Assembly (NCBI GenBank): GCA_964396655.1 | Contig: CAYNFP010000002.1 | Span: forward strand, 1-64,000 | DNA length: 64,000 nt | Direction: 5' to 3' | From: CAYNFP01 sp964396655 | Lineage (GTDB): Bacteria; Bacillota_I; Bacilli_A; RF39; UBA660 | Part shown: positions 61,860-64,000 of the stretch, in pieces | Layout of the letters: each line of letters begins with the position of its first letter | Position numbering within the stretch: position 1 is the stretch's first letter | The notes under the pieces: generated by a model | Told to the model about the DNA's origin: nothing | Database searches by the model: none | Seen by the model: the letters and a program-made list of their open reading frames with translations, nothing else | Translations under genes and position numbers: made by a program

Positions 61860-62309
61860 TTATTTTCCTTCCTGTTCAATAATATTATTTTTGATTTTTT
61901 TAATTACATTAAAAAATACATCAATTTCTTCTTTGGTAATATTTTTCCTTAGCATTTTTTCGAACTTAATCATTTTACTTTTTATTTCATCACCTTTAGA
62001 TAAACTCTTTTCTGTTAAATTTATTTTTTTTGATCTTGCATCTTCATCAGATCCAATTCTTTTTATTAAATTATTTTTCTCCATAGTTTGTAAAATTCCA
62101 GATGATGTAGACCTTCTAATTTTAAATTTTTTCTCAATATCTTTTTGATACATGGGTATATCTTTATGTCTATATAAATATCCCAATATTTTCACTTGCA
62201 TAAAACTTAACGAACAATCTCCAGCTTTTTTTGATTCTGACATTATATGTCGTTCTATTAAATTTTCTAATATTTTTAATTCATACCCGACAGATTCGTT
62301 ATCTCTCAT
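61860..62309 (-). CDS. MarR-family regulator of the ABC exporter
   Basis: This 149-residue protein has the winged-helix MarR core: SFMQVKILGYLYRHKDIPMYQKDIEKKF, RRSTSSGILQTMEKNNLIKR and the wing SDEDARSKKINLTE. ATG 62309 is chosen for AAAGGAG (62319-62313); the frame extends 7 codons further without an RBS. It probably represses its own operon and responds to a substrate of the exporter. Confidence 0.85.
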   Translation of the reverse strand: MRDNESVGYELKILENLIERHIMSESKKAGDCSLSFMQVKILGYLYRHKDIPMYQKDIEKKFKIRRSTSSGILQTMEKNNLIKRIGSDEDARSKKINLTEKSLSKGDEIKSKMIKFEKMLRKNITKEEIDVFFNVIKKIKNNIIEQEGK

Positions 62310-62394
62310 ACACTCTCCTTTGTAAGGCAACTAACAAATTATATCAAAGTAAATTTATTAAATCAACCAATTTATTAAAATGTTCACAATTATT

Positions 62395-62414
62395 TGTTAT
62401 AATATTTATGGAGG
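62395..62414 (+). promoter_or_regulatory. Extended -10 promoter and RBS of the PHP gene
   Basis: TGTTATAAT (62395-62403) with GGAGG (62410-62414). It diverges from the MarR gene. Confidence 0.55.
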
Positions 62415-62420
62415 TTTTAA

Positions 62421-63236
62421 ATGAGAGCGGATTTACATATGCATTCAATATATTCAGACGGCGTTTTAAATATTAGAGAATTAGATGATTATGCCTTTAC
62501 AAAAGGTTTGGATATAATAGCTATAACTGATCACGACACTGTTAAATCACGCAAAGATATTAAATCTATGGTTTATAAAACAAAAATTATAACAGGAGTT
62601 GAAATATCTTCGGAGTTGTTTGGTTCAACAGTTCATATTTTAGGTTATTTTTATAATAATGATGAACCCTCTGAATCTCTTTATAATTATTTAGAAGAAA
62701 GAAGTTTAGAAAGGAAAAGAAGAGTATATGAAACAATATCTAGATTAAAAAGTTTTTTTGACATTGAAATAACTTATGATGAAATAGCGGCTTATGCGGA
62801 TGGAATTATTGGAAGACCACATATAGCTAAAGCAATTGAAAAAAAATATTCAATACCATTTGATGAAGTATTTGACAGGTTTATTGGAAATGGTAAAGAA
62901 GCCTATATTCCAAGTACAAAAATTGGTACACCTGAAGCCATTCAATTATTAAAAAATAATAATGCTTTTGTTGCTCTTGCACATCCGGGTTTAATTAAAA
63001 ATCTTAATGTAGAAGAAATAGTTAAACTTGGAGTTGATGGAATAGAAATAAGATACCCAAAACATTCTGAAAGTGAAATTCAAAAATACTCTGAATTAGC
63101 AAAAAAATATAATTTAATTATAACTGGAGGTTCTGATTTTCATGGACCTGGGGTATCTGCAGATATGGGGGAGGCATACATAGAGGGAAAAGAATTAGAA
63201 ATGTTTTTGAAAAGTATATTTAAAAAGCAAATATGA
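62421..63236 (+). CDS. PHP-domain phosphoesterase (nucleoside 3',5'-bisphosphate phosphatase-like)
   Basis: This 271-residue protein has H6-x-H8 (ADLHMHSIYSDG), DHD at about 40-42 (AITDHDT), GVEIS, RPHIAKA with an inserted helical part, ALAHPG and GGSDFHGP: the metal site of TrpH/YciV-type PHP enzymes, which act on 3',5'-bisphosphate nucleosides or 5'-phosphorylated short RNAs. Length and motif order fit that branch. It overlaps the next gene by 4 bases. Confidence 0.8.
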   Translation: MRADLHMHSIYSDGVLNIRELDDYAFTKGLDIIAITDHDTVKSRKDIKSMVYKTKIITGVEISSELFGSTVHILGYFYNNDEPSESLYNYLEERSLERKRRVYETISRLKSFFDIEITYDEIAAYADGIIGRPHIAKAIEKKYSIPFDEVFDRFIGNGKEAYIPSTKIGTPEAIQLLKNNNAFVALAHPGLIKNLNVEEIVKLGVDGIEIRYPKHSESEIQKYSELAKKYNLIITGGSDFHGPGVSADMGEAYIEGKELEMFLKSIFKKQI

Positions 63237-63775
63237 AATATGATAGAGATGATATAGAAAGAACTTTGGGGATTTGGGGATTTGATACAAGTAAAATAGA
63301 TATTGATTTGATTAATTATGCCCCAATGCATGGCTTTGCGGTTGCAACAAAAGAAAAACCACTATTGTATATTGATGATTTACAATGCTGTATAGGACTA
63401 ATGGCTTATGCTCAAAATTTTGGTTTTTTAGCTCATATAAGTACTATTAATATGGATGGAGAAGATTATTATTTGAATGAAAATAAAAAACCAGTAAAAT
63501 TAAAAAGAACTGAAGATTTGCTTGAACACATTTTAAAAAATAAAGAGTTTATAAAAACCCCAATAAAAATAAATATTTTAGTTGGAGTTGCTCCTTTAAA
63601 AGAAAATCATCAATCTAAAATTTTGATAATTGAAGCTATAAAAGAATTAATAATAAGACTTAATGAATGTGGTATAGAGGCATATTATGATGGAGAGATC
63701 TATGAATGGTGTTTTATTCTTGACACAAGAAATGGTCAATTAATAACTCCAATTAATGAAACTAAAAGCAGATAA
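63233..63775 (+). CDS. Uncharacterised 180-residue protein coupled to the PHP gene
   Basis: This protein starts in an ATGA overlap with the PHP gene, so it is co-translated. It is soluble and alpha/beta, with LQCCIGLMAYAQNFGFLAHIST and INILVGVAPLKE. A C...H spacing recalls CheD-like deamidases but is not convincing. No family is assigned. Confidence 0.5.
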   Translation: MKYDRDDIERTLGIWGFDTSKIDIDLINYAPMHGFAVATKEKPLLYIDDLQCCIGLMAYAQNFGFLAHISTINMDGEDYYLNENKKPVKLKRTEDLLEHILKNKEFIKTPIKINILVGVAPLKENHQSKILIIEAIKELIIRLNECGIEAYYDGEIYEWCFILDTRNGQLITPINETKSR

Positions 63776-63804
63776 TTTTAATTATCTATTTCTTTAGTAA
63801 CAAA

Positions 63805-63828
63805 AAAAGTCCACTTATGTGAACTTTT
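63805..63828 (-). terminator. Terminator of the partial minus-strand gene
   Basis: AAAAGTCCAC (63805-63814) pairs with GTGAACTTTT (63819-63828) with one mismatch; T residues follow on the minus strand. Confidence 0.6.
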
Positions 63829-63840
63829 ATAATGCTATTT

Positions 63841-63999
63841 TTAATTTATTTTTTCAAATACATAATAGCCACTAATAGCTTTACCATATTTGTAATCTCC
63901 GCTTTTCCATTCAACGATTAAATAATTTTTATTATTTATTTCGTTTATTGAATATTTTGCTGAAGTAGTTCCGCCTGCCATATTAAAAATGTAATCTTT
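63841..63999 (-). CDS. C-terminal part of an uncharacterised protein (5' end outside window)
   Basis: On the minus strand the frame is open from the window edge to TAA at 63843-63841 (52 codons). The tail (NYLIVEWKSGDYKYGK, then SGYYVFEKIN) resembles the C-terminal beta-barrel tail found on some M56 peptidase/BlaR-like and other Firmicutes proteins, with the W-K-S-G-D-Y and Y-Y-V pattern. The main domain is not visible, so no function is given. Confidence 0.45.
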   Translation of the reverse strand, partial: KDYIFNMAGGTTSAKYSINEINNKNYLIVEWKSGDYKYGKAISGYYVFEKIN

Positions 64000-64000
64000 T

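Noticed and set aside
63233..63775. CheD-like chemoreceptor deamidase
   Set aside because: Only a loose C...H spacing matches; the usual G-S-C and surrounding pattern is missing and no chemotaxis genes are near.
1..64000. Mycoplasma-type code (TGA read as Trp)
   Set aside because: Genes end cleanly at TGA (for example 10567-10569 and 32955-32957), Trp is coded by TGG, and the tRNA-Trp anticodon is CCA.
1..64000. CRISPR arrays, cas genes or intact insertion sequences
   Set aside because: No regularly spaced repeats and no transposase or Cas motifs were found; repeats seen are promoter/terminator words or protein repeats.

Overview
The window is very AT-rich DNA from a low-GC Gram-positive relative, most likely an uncultured gut Bacilli/Mollicutes-type (RF39-like) organism; this placement is inference from codon use, gene content and promoter style, not from a marker gene. 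The standard code is used: TGA ends genes, and the single tRNA seen is tRNA-Trp with anticodon CCA.

Layout. (1) 1-6.9 kb is a decayed mobile element. It holds the tail of an AbiEii-like toxin, a tyrosine integrase that has lost its N-terminus, a frameshifted phage replisome organizer, an N6-adenine methyltransferase overlapping a PD-(D/E)xK endonuclease, and a two-gene unit of a HEPN-type protein (motif R-x4-H) plus a two-helix membrane protein. (2) 7-14.5 kb holds assorted genes: a DUF2726 nuclease-like protein, a PepE-type peptidase, a radical SAM/PLP-enzyme operon with operator-like palindromes at its promoter, a uracil-DNA-glycosylase-family protein and a P-loop protein. (3) 14.6-35.5 kb is one large surface-fibre locus. 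Eight exported proteins share a SipW-type signal ending (T/S-Y/L-A/S-x-F/Y). Two SipW-type (S26B) signal peptidases, a third S26 homologue without the catalytic serine, a membrane-tethered McrB-like AAA+ ATPase and a DUF2357 (McrC-N-like) protein are woven among them. I consider this the most novel system in the window. (4) 35.6-39 kb holds two cell-wall hydrolases without signal peptides (LysM amidase, SleB/CwlJ type).

(5) 39-44.1 kb is a tryptophan-centred block: trpS, an M20 peptidase and a GNAT protein behind a Trp T-box; a PLP group II amino-acid decarboxylase behind an attenuator that directly follows a 34-codon ORF with three Trp codons; and tRNA-Trp itself, whose discriminator base G fits the T-box TGGC. 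(6) 44.2-46.2 kb is glmS with a glmS ribozyme. (7) 46.3-58.3 kb is a chain of small genes (LRR protein, GNATs, acyltransferase plus DUF6320, PnuC, RlmI, AlkD-like, HAD, CYTH, two Nudix), many separated by compact terminator/extended -10 promoter joints. (8) 58.3-64 kb holds a MarR regulator with a heterodimeric ABC exporter, a PHP phosphatase, an unknown protein and a partial gene.

Recurring themes: extended -10 promoters (TGnTATAAT) only a few bases from the ribosome binding site; three genes broken by a 2-base change in a short AT run; and one gene split by an in-frame TAA.
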